Position numbers and translations under genes: made by a program | Assembly (NCBI RefSeq): GCF_036634175.1 | Contig: NZ_JAZIFX010000001.1 | Span: 7,688,001-7,752,000, forward strand | Source of the DNA: Streptomyces sp. P9-A2 | Lineage (GTDB): Bacteria > Actinomycetota > Actinomycetes > Streptomycetales > Streptomycetaceae | Length of the DNA stretch: 64,000 bases | Direction: 5' to 3' | Shown here: one piece after another, positions 16,518-26,312 of the stretch | How positions within the stretch are numbered: position 1 is the first letter of the stretch | Layout: each line of letters starts with the position of its first letter | Notes under the pieces: model-generated | Databases searched by the model: none | Seen by the model: the letters and a program-made list of their open reading frames with translations, nothing else | Told to the model about the DNA's origin: nothing

Positions 16518-17252
16518 TCAGAGGGTGCAGGCCCGGCCGAAGCACGCGTCGAGCAGCTCGGCCGGCGCGCGCAGCACGATGTCGGGGTTCTCCGCGAGGA
16601 GGGTCGGCTCGTCGGTCTCACCCCACAGGGCGGCGACGGCGGTGACGCCGGCGCCCCGCGCGCTGTTCAGGTCGGTGACCGCGTCGCCGACCATCACCGT
16701 CCGCGCGGGGTCGGAGTCGAGCACGGCGAGTGCTTTGAGGACGATGTCGGGGGCGGGCTTGGGCCGGTCCACCTCGTCGGAGCCGATCACCACGGTGAAC
16801 AGGTCGAGGAGCCCGAGCTGTTCGAGGAGCGACCGGGCCCGCGGCCCGCTCTTGCCCGTGGCCACGGCGAGCCCGATGCCGTGGGCGCGCAGCTCCCGCA
16901 GCATCTCCGGCACGCCGTCGAAGACGGGCACCAGGTGCGCGAGCCGGTAGCTCTCGCGGACGAACGGGACCTCCATCTCCAGCGGCAGGCCCATGATCTC
17001 CATGATGTCGGGGAAGTAGCGGCCCAGGTGCCGCTCGTACTCCTCGAACGGGGGCTCGCCGTCCCCCACCACCTCGGCGTACGCGGTGGTGAACGCCTGC
17101 CGCATCACGGCGAAGCTGTTGACCAGCACCCCGTCGAGATCGAAGACGACAGCGGTCGTCCCCCGCGCCCCGCCGTCTGGACAGCCGTGGCCGTCGGGAG
17201 CGTCGGGGCGATCGGGAAGGGCGTGGCCCTGGGTGGTGCCAAGACGGTCCAT
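16518..17252 (-). CDS. rifM: HAD-superfamily phosphatase (RifM-type)
   Basis: A 244-residue haloacid-dehalogenase-type hydrolase related to phosphoglycolate phosphatase. Motif I is VVFDLDGVLVNS (nucleophile Asp plus general acid Asp), the motif II region is VATGKSGPRA, and motif III/IV is RPKPAPDIV followed by VMVGDAVTDLNSA. RifM-type phosphatases are conserved in AHBA clusters and needed for formation of the kanosamine-derived precursor. ATG 17252 is favoured because the upstream frame encodes only Arg/Pro-rich shadow sequence; a weak GAGAG lies about 15 nt upstream. The 76 bp to the oxidoreductase gene suggest one operon with rifL and rifK. Confidence 0.85.
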   Translation of the reverse strand: MDRLGTTQGHALPDRPDAPDGHGCPDGGARGTTAVVFDLDGVLVNSFAVMRQAFTTAYAEVVGDGEPPFEEYERHLGRYFPDIMEIMGLPLEMEVPFVRESYRLAHLVPVFDGVPEMLRELRAHGIGLAVATGKSGPRARSLLEQLGLLDLFTVVIGSDEVDRPKPAPDIVLKALAVLDSDPARTVMVGDAVTDLNSARGAGVTAVAALWGETDEPTLLAENPDIVLRAPAELLDACFGRACTL

Positions 17253-17328
17253 GGCGCTGTGGTGCTCTCTTTCGCAGGGCGGTGGCTTCGTGTGGGGGAC
17301 TGGTCGAACCGGTGGTCGGTCGTGCCTG

Positions 17329-18441
17329 TCACGCGCGGTGCGACGGGGCCTTCTCCCGAGCGGCGTCCGCCGAGGAGTAGATCCGTTCGATGGCGCCGAT
17401 GGTGCGGCGCGCCTCCTCGACGGCCCGGTGCGGGCCAGCCGGGCCGTGCAGCTGGGTGAGCAGCTCGTCCAGCTGCCGGTCGTACTCCGTGCCGATGGGC
17501 TCGCCGGGCACCGGGAGCGCACGGGTCCGCCCGTCGGCGGTGAGGGTCAACTCCGGGTGCTCCAGGCGGTTGGGGCTGAAGCCGAACGTGCACCGCAGCG
17601 TCGCGGAGCCCTCGGTCCCCTCTACCCGGACGCGGGTGACGTCGCGCTCCTCGTGCGAGGCCCAACTGGCGTGCAGCGAGACGGAGACACCGCCGTCGGT
17701 GACGAGGAAGGCACGGGCGGTGTCCTCGACGTCGATGACGTCGGAGCGCCTGCTCTCCCCGCCGTCCTCGGCACGCCAGGAGACCCGGGCGGTGTCCCGC
17801 GCGATGAAGTCGTCCGAGACCGCGCCAGTGACCTGCGCGAAGTCCGCGGTGCCCAGCAGCGGAGCGGCGATGTCGAACAGGTGCCACCCCAGGTCCACCA
17901 GGGCCCCGCCGCCGGACAGTCGGCCCCGGGTGAACCAGCCGCCTGCGTCCGGGACACCGCGGGCCCGCACCCAGGACAGCTCGACGTGGCGGACGGTGCC
18001 CAGTTCCCCGGCGCTCGCGAGCAGGGCCCGCACGTCGCCGCGGTGGCGGGCGGCGCTGCCGGCCAGGAGCCTTACGCCGCCCGCGTGTTCGGCCTTGCCC
18101 AGCTGCCGGGCCTGCGCCGAGGTCAGACACACCGGCTTCTCGAGGAAGACCGGGATGCCCTTGAGGAGCAGGCTGCAGGCGATCTCGCAGTGCAGGTGGT
18201 TGGGGACGGCCACGATGGCCAGGTCCACCTGTGCCGGGTCGACCTCGTGCACGGCCGCCATGATCGGCACGTTGGGGAACTCGGCGGTGACCGCCGCCCG
18301 TGAGGCCGCGTCGGGGTCGACCGCCGCGGTCAGGGCGAAGCCGGGGTGGCGGCCCAGCCGGGGCAGCCAGATGGAGCGGGCCGCCCAGCCGAGCCCCATC
18401 ACCGCGGTGCGGACCGGCCAGCCGTCCTGATGCGTCGTCAT
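17329..18441 (-). CDS. rifL: Gfo/Idh/MocA oxidoreductase (RifL-type)
   Basis: A 370-residue NAD(P)-dependent sugar oxidoreductase. The N-terminal Rossmann motif is TAVMGLGWAARSIWLPRL; the family motif EKP appears in VFLEKPVCLTS, and DLGWHLFDIAAPLLG lies in the catalytic domain. In rifamycin biosynthesis RifL works with RifK in producing the 3-amino sugar that leads to kanosamine and the aminoshikimate route. The start overlaps the end of the AHBA synthase gene by 4 bp (ATGA), so the two are translationally coupled, as expected for partner proteins. Confidence 0.88.
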   Translation of the reverse strand: MTTHQDGWPVRTAVMGLGWAARSIWLPRLGRHPGFALTAAVDPDAASRAAVTAEFPNVPIMAAVHEVDPAQVDLAIVAVPNHLHCEIACSLLLKGIPVFLEKPVCLTSAQARQLGKAEHAGGVRLLAGSAARHRGDVRALLASAGELGTVRHVELSWVRARGVPDAGGWFTRGRLSGGGALVDLGWHLFDIAAPLLGTADFAQVTGAVSDDFIARDTARVSWRAEDGGESRRSDVIDVEDTARAFLVTDGGVSVSLHASWASHEERDVTRVRVEGTEGSATLRCTFGFSPNRLEHPELTLTADGRTRALPVPGEPIGTEYDRQLDELLTQLHGPAGPHRAVEEARRTIGAIERIYSSADAAREKAPSHRA

Positions 18442-19601
18442 GAGTCGAGCACGTCGGCGACGACGGCGGCAACCTCGTGCATCTGCTCCTCGGTCCCGAG
18501 CAGGGTCCGGTGGTGCAACCAGATGCAGTCGGAGGTCAGCGCCTCCGACTGCGGGCAGCGGCGGGCCAGTTCGTCCACCGACAGCTCCGGCGCGCCCATC
18601 TCCCAGAAGGCATCCGTGCGGTAGACGGACCGGAAGGCGACGAACGCCGGAACGCCCCGCTCGATGAGGGTGTCGACGACCTGCGCGCGCCGCTCCTCGG
18701 TGATGCCCGGCACCCGGAACATCGCCATGTAGTGCGGGTTGCGGTCGGTGCGCGGGTCCATCCGCTGCGGTACGACGCCGGGGATCTCCGCGAGCAGGGA
18801 GGACAGCACCGGCCAGCGCTCCTCGCGCGTGTCGATCTGCCCGCCCAGGCGCGCGAGCTGGGCGCGCAGCACCGCGGCGGAGAACTCGTTGAGCCGGAAG
18901 TTGGAGCCCGAGGTGCGATGGAAGTAGCCGCGGTCGCCGCGGGGGCGTCCGCAGCTGTGCCGGACGAAGGCGTGCTCGGCCATGTCCGTGTTCGGGAACA
19001 GCACCGCGCCGCCCTCGCCCGCGGTCATCAGCTTGCCGTTCTGGAAGGAGAAGGCGGCGGCCGAGCCCAGCTCGCCGACCCGCTTGCCGTTCCAGGTGGC
19101 ACCCTGCGCGTGGGCGGCGTCCTGGATCAGGGGCACGCCCGTGTCGGCGGAGACCTTGGCCAGGGCGTCCATGTCGGCGAACTGGCCGGCCATGTGCACG
19201 GGCATGATGGCGCGGGTCTTCGAGGTCACGGCCTTCGCCGCTTCGGCCGCGTCCAGGCAGTACGTCTCCGGGTCCACGTCCACCGGCACCACGACCGCGC
19301 CGAGGCGCTGAGCGGCCTGGGACGAGGAGATGAAGGTGAAGGCGGGCACGATCACCTCGGTCTCCGGCCCGACCCCCAACACCTCCAGGGCCAGTTCGAG
19401 GGCGTGCGTGCCGTTCGTGACGGCCAGGGCGTGCTCACTGCCGTGGTACTCGGCGAACTCCTGCTCGAAGGCGTCGACTTCGCCGCCGCTCATGCGCCAC
19501 CACTGGCCCTGCTCCAGGGCACGGATGAGGCCGGTCCGCTCCGCGTCGTCGTACTGCGGCCACGCGGGAAGGTCCGAACCGAGTTGCACACCACTGCTCA
19601 T
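18438..19601 (-). CDS. rifK: 3-amino-5-hydroxybenzoic acid (AHBA) synthase
   Basis: A 387-residue PLP enzyme of the DegT/DnrJ/EryC1 aminotransferase fold. It dehydrates and aromatises 5-deamino-5-aminodehydroshikimate to AHBA and, in the RifK system, also acts as the sugar aminotransferase. The PLP lysine is Lys190 in SFQNGKLMTAGEGG. AHBA-synthase-typical stretches include GQWWRMSGGEVDAFEQEF and SGSNFRLNEFSAAVLRAQL. The ATG at 19601 has GGAGCAGGGA upstream. It is the first gene of a minus-strand operon with rifL and rifM, read from the divergent region 19602-19948. It is the diagnostic gene for an ansamycin or mitomycin cluster. Confidence 0.95.
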   Translation of the reverse strand: MSSGVQLGSDLPAWPQYDDAERTGLIRALEQGQWWRMSGGEVDAFEQEFAEYHGSEHALAVTNGTHALELALEVLGVGPETEVIVPAFTFISSSQAAQRLGAVVVPVDVDPETYCLDAAEAAKAVTSKTRAIMPVHMAGQFADMDALAKVSADTGVPLIQDAAHAQGATWNGKRVGELGSAAAFSFQNGKLMTAGEGGAVLFPNTDMAEHAFVRHSCGRPRGDRGYFHRTSGSNFRLNEFSAAVLRAQLARLGGQIDTREERWPVLSSLLAEIPGVVPQRMDPRTDRNPHYMAMFRVPGITEERRAQVVDTLIERGVPAFVAFRSVYRTDAFWEMGAPELSVDELARRCPQSEALTSDCIWLHHRTLLGTEEQMHEVAAVVADVLDS

Positions 19602-19789
19602 GCTGTTCCCTGCTCCTTCGGTCTATGCGTATGCGAATGCTGCCGTCGGCGATCGCCGCGGGGGGCACTGGGCGGAACTGCCCGTCACGGATAGGGGTGT
19701 TCACGCGGATGCCGGCATGGGAGGCGCGACCGTCGGCGCGGTCCACGCGCTGGGCAGCAGGCCCGGGAGGGGCTCGGTCGTCGCGATTA

Positions 19790-19805
19790 GCACGTTAACC
19801 CGTGC
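19790..19805. promoter_or_regulatory. Inverted repeat, possible operator
   Basis: GCACG-TTAACC-CGTGC, a 5-bp dyad with a 6-bp spacer, about 190 bp before the AHBA synthase start and 17 bp from the AGGGG repeats. It could bind a dimeric regulator. Confidence 0.3.
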
Positions 19806-19821
19806 TTGGCGAGACGTCATT

Positions 19822-19849
19822 CCCCTGTGGCACCCCCTATGTTCCCCCT
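19822..19849 (-). promoter_or_regulatory. Triple tandem AGGGG motif (site B)
   Basis: On the minus strand AGGGG(G) begins at 19849, 19838 and 19826 (steps of 11 and 12 bp). It lies 221-248 bp before the AHBA synthase ATG and 100-127 bp before the GTG of the divergent dehydratase gene. Confidence 0.5.
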
Positions 19850-19948
19850 TGTGATTGCACGCATACCGGGGTCCGGTGCTCTGCCGTCGGCCCCCGTGCT
19901 ATAAAAACCACTTCCCGGTGGTTCCGTACTTACGGATAAAGGTGCGCA

Positions 19949-20386
19949 GTGAGCAGACTTCTCTTGGTGAACGGGCCGAATCTCGGCATACTCGGGAGTC
20001 GTCAGCCCGAGATCTACGGGACGGACACGCTCGCCGACATCGAAGGACGGGTCGCCGAAGAAGTGGCGGACCGCGGCTGGAAAGTGGACGCGTTCCAGCA
20101 CGACGGCGAGGCGGAGATGATCCGCACGATCCAGGACAACTACGACTCGGTCGGCGCGATCGTCAATCCCGCCGCCCTGATGATGGCCGGCTGGGGACTG
20201 AGGGACGCGCTGGCCAACTACCCGCGCCCGTGGATCGAGGTTCACCTCTCTAACGTCTGGGCCCGCGAGCAGTTCCGCCACGAGTCGGTGACCGGCCCGC
20301 TCGCCACCGGAGTGATCTTCGGCCTGGGTGCCACGGGCTACCGGCTCGCCGCCCGCGCGCTGCTGGACAAGGTCACCGACCACTGA
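19949..20386 (+). CDS. rifJ: Aminodehydroquinate dehydratase (type II DHQase, RifJ-type)
   Basis: A 145-residue type II 3-dehydroquinase-fold protein; these form dodecamers. It carries LLLVNGPNLGILG, Tyr23 in SRQPEIYG (the catalytic Tyr position) and the intact segment IEVHLSNVWAREQFRHES. It converts aminodehydroquinate to aminodehydroshikimate. Where ordinary type II enzymes have NPxxYTHTS, this protein has NPAALMMAGW from Asn73, so the usual His is Met79. I think this also occurs in other AHBA-cluster homologues, but that is from memory. The start is GTG 19949 with AAAGG 6 nt upstream. It heads a plus-strand operon with the GNAT, NRPS and kinase genes. Confidence 0.88.
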   Translation: MSRLLLVNGPNLGILGSRQPEIYGTDTLADIEGRVAEEVADRGWKVDAFQHDGEAEMIRTIQDNYDSVGAIVNPAALMMAGWGLRDALANYPRPWIEVHLSNVWAREQFRHESVTGPLATGVIFGLGATGYRLAARALLDKVTDH

Positions 20387-20466
20387 CCCGGTGCCACCGG
20401 CGCCCCCCGGCCGTCGCGCGCCGCGACGCCGCCACGCACACGACTGAGATCCGAGGACACGACACC

Positions 20467-21393
20467 ATGCCCCAGATACAGACGGCGGAAGCAGTGCTGG
20501 CCGCCCACCGCGACCGGTTGCGCCCCGTCGACCGGCTGATCCCGGAGGCCGCCGCGCTGCCGGAGCCCGGCGAGGGCGAAGAGATCCTGGAGGCCGAGGG
20601 GGCACAGGGCCTGCTGACCCACGTCCGGGTCGACCCCGAGGCGCTGGAGGCCGTGCTCGGCCCGCTGGACCGGTGGGAGCTGACCCCGCGGGTCACGGGA
20701 CCCGAGGCGATGGCCGCCCTGCTGACTCGCTGGCAGGACCACATGCGCAGCCACCCGGAGGCCCCCGGCGCGGACTCGATGGCCGCCGTCGAGTGGCCCA
20801 GCCGCGACGTGGCCATGACCAAGGTGCTGCGCTCCTTCGGGTTCGTGCCCGAGTTCGTGATGATCGGCCGGATCAAGGGCACCGCCCCGGTGCCGGAGAC
20901 GCGCCGGGTCCAGGTGCGCCGCGCCACCCCCGCGGACAGCGAGGCGGTCTGCGAACTCCAGATGGTGGAGACCCGGTTCGACGCCGCCGTGAGCGGCGCG
21001 GAGGAGCGGGCCACGACCGAGGCGCTGCTGCGCGAGGAGATCACCACCTCGTTCAAGCGCGACGAGCCGCTAATCTGGGTCGCCGAGTACGAGGGCGACA
21101 TCGTCGGCATGCACCGCGGCGAGGACCCCTCCGAGATGCAGCAGGCCTGGCTCGCGACGAAGATCACCGTCACCCCCGTCGCACACCTGGTCTGCCAGGC
21201 CGTCAAGGAGGGCTGTCGGGGCCTGGGCATCGGCACCGCCCTCGCCAACCAGGTCCACGCCGACCTGGACGCCATGGGCATGGGCGCCTCGGTCGGCTAC
21301 CACGCGATGTTCAACCCGATCTCCACTCCATTCTGGCACCGGCACGGATGGCGTCCGTACTGGAACCGCTGGATGCGCACCCCGGCCGTCTGA
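20467..21393 (+). CDS. Tandem GNAT-like acyltransferase of unknown substrate
   Basis: A 308-residue protein that reads as two GNAT folds. The N-terminal half (1 to about 145) is degenerate, ending KVLRSFGFVPEFVMIGRI like the last strand of a GNAT domain. The C-terminal half (about 150-305) has the acyl-CoA-binding motif in CRGLGIGTALANQVHADL and the typical end NPISTPFWHRHGWRPYW. GNAT enzymes move an acyl group from CoA to an amine. Here it sits directly upstream of the A-PCP-TE NRPS, in a cluster that makes cyclohexanecarboxyl-CoA. A role in N-acylating the alanyl side chain is therefore plausible, but this is inference only. ATG 20467 has GAGGA upstream. Confidence 0.7.
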   Translation: MPQIQTAEAVLAAHRDRLRPVDRLIPEAAALPEPGEGEEILEAEGAQGLLTHVRVDPEALEAVLGPLDRWELTPRVTGPEAMAALLTRWQDHMRSHPEAPGADSMAAVEWPSRDVAMTKVLRSFGFVPEFVMIGRIKGTAPVPETRRVQVRRATPADSEAVCELQMVETRFDAAVSGAEERATTEALLREEITTSFKRDEPLIWVAEYEGDIVGMHRGEDPSEMQQAWLATKITVTPVAHLVCQAVKEGCRGLGIGTALANQVHADLDAMGMGASVGYHAMFNPISTPFWHRHGWRPYWNRWMRTPAV

Positions 21394-21436
21394 CGGCACC
21401 CCGGCGAGAATTCGTACGAACCCTGTGGAGACGAAC

Positions 21437-23965
<2,529 letters not shown>

Positions 23966-23983
23966 GCGGTCCGGGAGACAGCC

Positions 23984-24889
23984 ATCACCTACCACCTGGG
24001 CATCGACGTGGGCGGCACCAAGGTCGCCCTGCGCGCGGAGCACCCGGACGGCACCGTGCGCGAGGCGGGCTTCCGGTGGCCCAGCGGCGCCGCCGACGCG
24101 GCACGGGACCTGGACCTGCTGGTCCGGGAGGTCCGTGAGCTGTGTGCCGGCGCCCCGGACGAGCCGGCGGGCGTCGGCGTGGCGATCCCCGCCACCCTGG
24201 ACGCGGAGGGCGTCGTCACGGCTTGGCCCAACCGGCCGGACTGGCACGGCCTCGACGTCGGCGGCGCGCTGCGCGGTGCCTTCGCCGCCGCGGACGTCGT
24301 CTGCGCCGACGACGGCGACCTCGCGGCCCTCGCCGAGGCGCACGCGGTCGGCCTCCCCGACCTGCTGTACCTCGGGGTCGGCACCGGAATCGGCGGCGGC
24401 GTCGTCCTCGGCGGCCGGCTGCTGCCCGGCCCCTCGCGGGGCTCCTGCGAGATCGGCCACCTGATCGTCGACCACCGCTCCGGGGAGCGGTGCGACTGCG
24501 GGCGGCACGGCTGCGTGCAGTCCGTCGCCTCGGGCCCCGCCCTCCTGCGCGCCGCCGCCCGCGCCCGCGGCGCCGAGGTCACCTACGACGAACTGGTGCG
24601 GGGCTTCGCCGACGACGCCCCTTGGGCCACCGGCCCGGTGGGTGAGGGGTGCGAGGCCCTGGCCGCCGCCGTCGTCGGGGTGTGCGAACTGCTGCACCCC
24701 ATGACCGTCGTGGTCGGCGGTGGGTTCGCCGACGGCCTGCCCGGTCTCACCGACGCGCTCGCCGCCCGGACGGCGCTCCTGGCCCGCCCCGGCCATCCGC
24801 CGCCGGCCGTACGGCCCGCCCGGCTCGGCGGCCTCTCCTCACTGCACGGCGCGGTCCTGCTGGCAAGGACAGGGAACACGGAGAAATGA
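23984..24889 (+). CDS. rifN: Kanosamine kinase (ROK family, RifN-type), apparent ATC start
   Basis: A ROK-family sugar kinase of about 301 residues. The ATP-binding motif is LGIDVGGTKVALRAE, GVGTGIGGGVVLGGRLL follows, and the zinc/ROK signature is CDCGRHGCVQS. RifN phosphorylates kanosamine to kanosamine 6-phosphate, which enters the aminoshikimate pathway. The start is odd. There is no ATG, GTG or TTG between the in-frame TGA at 23963 and GTG 24008, and starting at GTG 24008 would delete the first beta strand of the ATP site. ATC at 23984 lies 6 nt after GGAG and restores an N-terminus beginning TYHLGID. It is either a non-canonical start or a base error. It lies 18 bp after the NRPS gene, in the same operon. 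Confidence 0.85.
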   Translation: MTYHLGIDVGGTKVALRAEHPDGTVREAGFRWPSGAADAARDLDLLVREVRELCAGAPDEPAGVGVAIPATLDAEGVVTAWPNRPDWHGLDVGGALRGAFAAADVVCADDGDLAALAEAHAVGLPDLLYLGVGTGIGGGVVLGGRLLPGPSRGSCEIGHLIVDHRSGERCDCGRHGCVQSVASGPALLRAAARARGAEVTYDELVRGFADDAPWATGPVGEGCEALAAAVVGVCELLHPMTVVVGGGFADGLPGLTDALAARTALLARPGHPPPAVRPARLGGLSSLHGAVLLARTGNTEK

Positions 24890-24890
24890 G

Positions 24891-24920
24891 GGTCGGGGTG
24901 CCCCGCGGGGCACCCCGACC
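24891..24920. terminator. Bidirectional terminator hairpin
   Basis: A perfect 14-bp stem (GGTCGGGGTGCCCC at 24891-24904, complement at 24907-24920) with a 2-nt loop fills the 39-bp gap between the converging kinase and aminoDHQ synthase genes. Confidence 0.8.
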
Positions 24921-24928
24921 GTTCGCCC

Positions 24929-25966
24929 CTACACCGCCGAACGCGGCATCTCCGCCAGCACCCGCGCGACGATGTCCTCCGGCAGGTCGCGCACTAGCTC
25001 GGCCCCGTCCTTGCCGTCCAGCACGAAGGTCAGCCCCTTCGTCGCCTTCTTGTCCAGCCGTACGAGTTCGACCAGCATGTCCGGGGAGACGTCCGCGGGC
25101 AGCTCGTGGGGCAGCCCGTAGTGGCGCACCACCTCCAGGTGCTCCTCCGCCCGCTGCTCGTCGATCCGGTCCAGGGCAAGGGCGAGCCGCCCCGCGAACA
25201 CGGTGCCGACCGCCACCGCCTCGCCGTGCCGCAGCCGGAAGCCGGTGGCCAGCTCCAGCGCGTGGCCCAGCGTGTGACCGTAGTTGAGCAGATGACGCAG
25301 ACCGGTGTCGCGCTCGTCGGCGGACACGATCTGCGCCTTGCGCGCCACGCTCGCCGTGATCTGCCCCGGCAGCGACAGCCCCCGCAGGTCGCCGGCGCCG
25401 ATGAAGTGGCAGCGGGCGATCTCCCCGTAGCCGTTGAGTATCTCCCGCTCCGGCAGGGTCTCCAGATAGTCGGTGTCGCACAGCACGGCACTGGGCTGCC
25501 AGTAGGCGCCGACGAGGTTCTTGCCCTCGGGCGTGTTCACCGCGGTCTTGCCGCCGACACTGGCGTCCACCTGCGCGAGCAGCGTGGTCGGCAGATGCAC
25601 CACGGGCACCCCGCGGTGGAACAGGGAGGCGGCGAGACCCACGACGTCCGTCGTCGTGCCGCCGCCGACGGAGACGACCACGTCGTCACGGGTCAGGCCG
25701 AAACGCACGAACTCCCGGCACAAGGACTCGACCGTGCCGAGCGTCTTGTCCTTCTCACCGTCGCGCGCCCGCACGACCAGCGAGAGCACCCCGGGGTCGG
25801 GCACCCAGGCGTCGGGCCGAGCCGAGACCACCGCGGCGCGCCGCGCTCCCAGCCGCTCGACGACCCCGGCCAGCGAGTGCCGCACCCCGGGGCCGATGTC
25901 GACGGCGTAGGAGCGCTCGCCGAGTTCCACCTGGATGCGGGTGTGAGGGTGTACGAAATCCGTCAT
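24929..25966 (-). CDS. rifG: Aminodehydroquinate synthase (RifG-type)
   Basis: A 345-residue 3-dehydroquinate-synthase-fold enzyme, NAD- and metal-dependent. It has VVSVGGGTTTDVVGLAA, HLPTTLLAQVDASVGGKTAVN (one stretch, split here by its motifs: PTTLLAQ and SVGGKTA), GEIARCHFIGAG and NYGHTLGHALE with metal-binding His. In AHBA pathways it cyclises aminoDAHP to aminodehydroquinate. ATG 25966 is chosen because the conserved region starts soon after and AAGGGAC lies upstream; the frame extends to 26095 but that part is not family-like. It is transcribed divergently from the first PKS gene. Confidence 0.87.
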   Translation of the reverse strand: MTDFVHPHTRIQVELGERSYAVDIGPGVRHSLAGVVERLGARRAAVVSARPDAWVPDPGVLSLVVRARDGEKDKTLGTVESLCREFVRFGLTRDDVVVSVGGGTTTDVVGLAASLFHRGVPVVHLPTTLLAQVDASVGGKTAVNTPEGKNLVGAYWQPSAVLCDTDYLETLPEREILNGYGEIARCHFIGAGDLRGLSLPGQITASVARKAQIVSADERDTGLRHLLNYGHTLGHALELATGFRLRHGEAVAVGTVFAGRLALALDRIDEQRAEEHLEVVRHYGLPHELPADVSPDMLVELVRLDKKATKGLTFVLDGKDGAELVRDLPEDIVARVLAEMPRSAV

Positions 25967-26312
25967 GTCTGCGCGTGTCCCTTTTCCTGAGGGTCCCGCC
26001 ACGGCGGAGGCGGCCGGGAAACATCCCGATCCCAGGGTGTCGGCGGAATGCGACGCCCGCTTTTCGCGGGTGCATTTCGGGCCGACGGCCGACAACGCAA
26101 TGACTATTGGTCCGGCGGTGCAGCCTAATGTCGCAGGCCCGCCGCACCAAACGCCCGCGGATTAATTCTGGTCACTCTTCAAGTTAGGGATGCCTAGGGG
26201 GGTGATGAGGGGGTCCGTGAGGAGTTACGGGTGGCAAGACTGTCCCGGGTAGGTGGAACCATCTGCCATTGCGGGCTGCCCGTCTGCTGTCGCCCCGGAA
26301 GGATGACGACAC
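25967..26312. promoter_or_regulatory. Divergent promoter region, aminoDHQ synthase / PKS operon
   Basis: 346 bp without a gene. It has the lowest GC content of this stretch near 26095-26190 (for example ATTAATTCTGG at 26161). The triple AGGGG motif follows at 26186-26213 on the plus strand, 100-127 bp before the PKS start. GGAAGGA at 26297-26303 is the ribosome-binding site of the first PKS gene. This region should drive the large PKS operon. Confidence 0.6.
26186..26213 (+). promoter_or_regulatory. Triple tandem AGGGG motif (site C)
   Basis: On the plus strand AGGG, AGGGGGG and AGGGGG begin at 26186, 26196 and 26208 (steps of 10 and 12 bp). The orientation is toward the PKS genes. Confidence 0.5.

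Larger units (their letters stand above)
19602..19948. promoter_or_regulatory. Divergent promoter region, AHBA synthase / aminoDHQ dehydratase
   Basis: 347 bp with no gene. Visible elements: a triple AGGGG repeat on the minus strand (19822-19849); an inverted repeat GCACG-N6-CGTGC centred on GTTAAC (19790-19805); an inverted repeat AACCAC-N6-GTGGTT (19906-19923) preceded by an A/T-rich ATAAAAA; and AAAGG 6 nt before the GTG start of the plus-strand gene. Confidence 0.6.
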
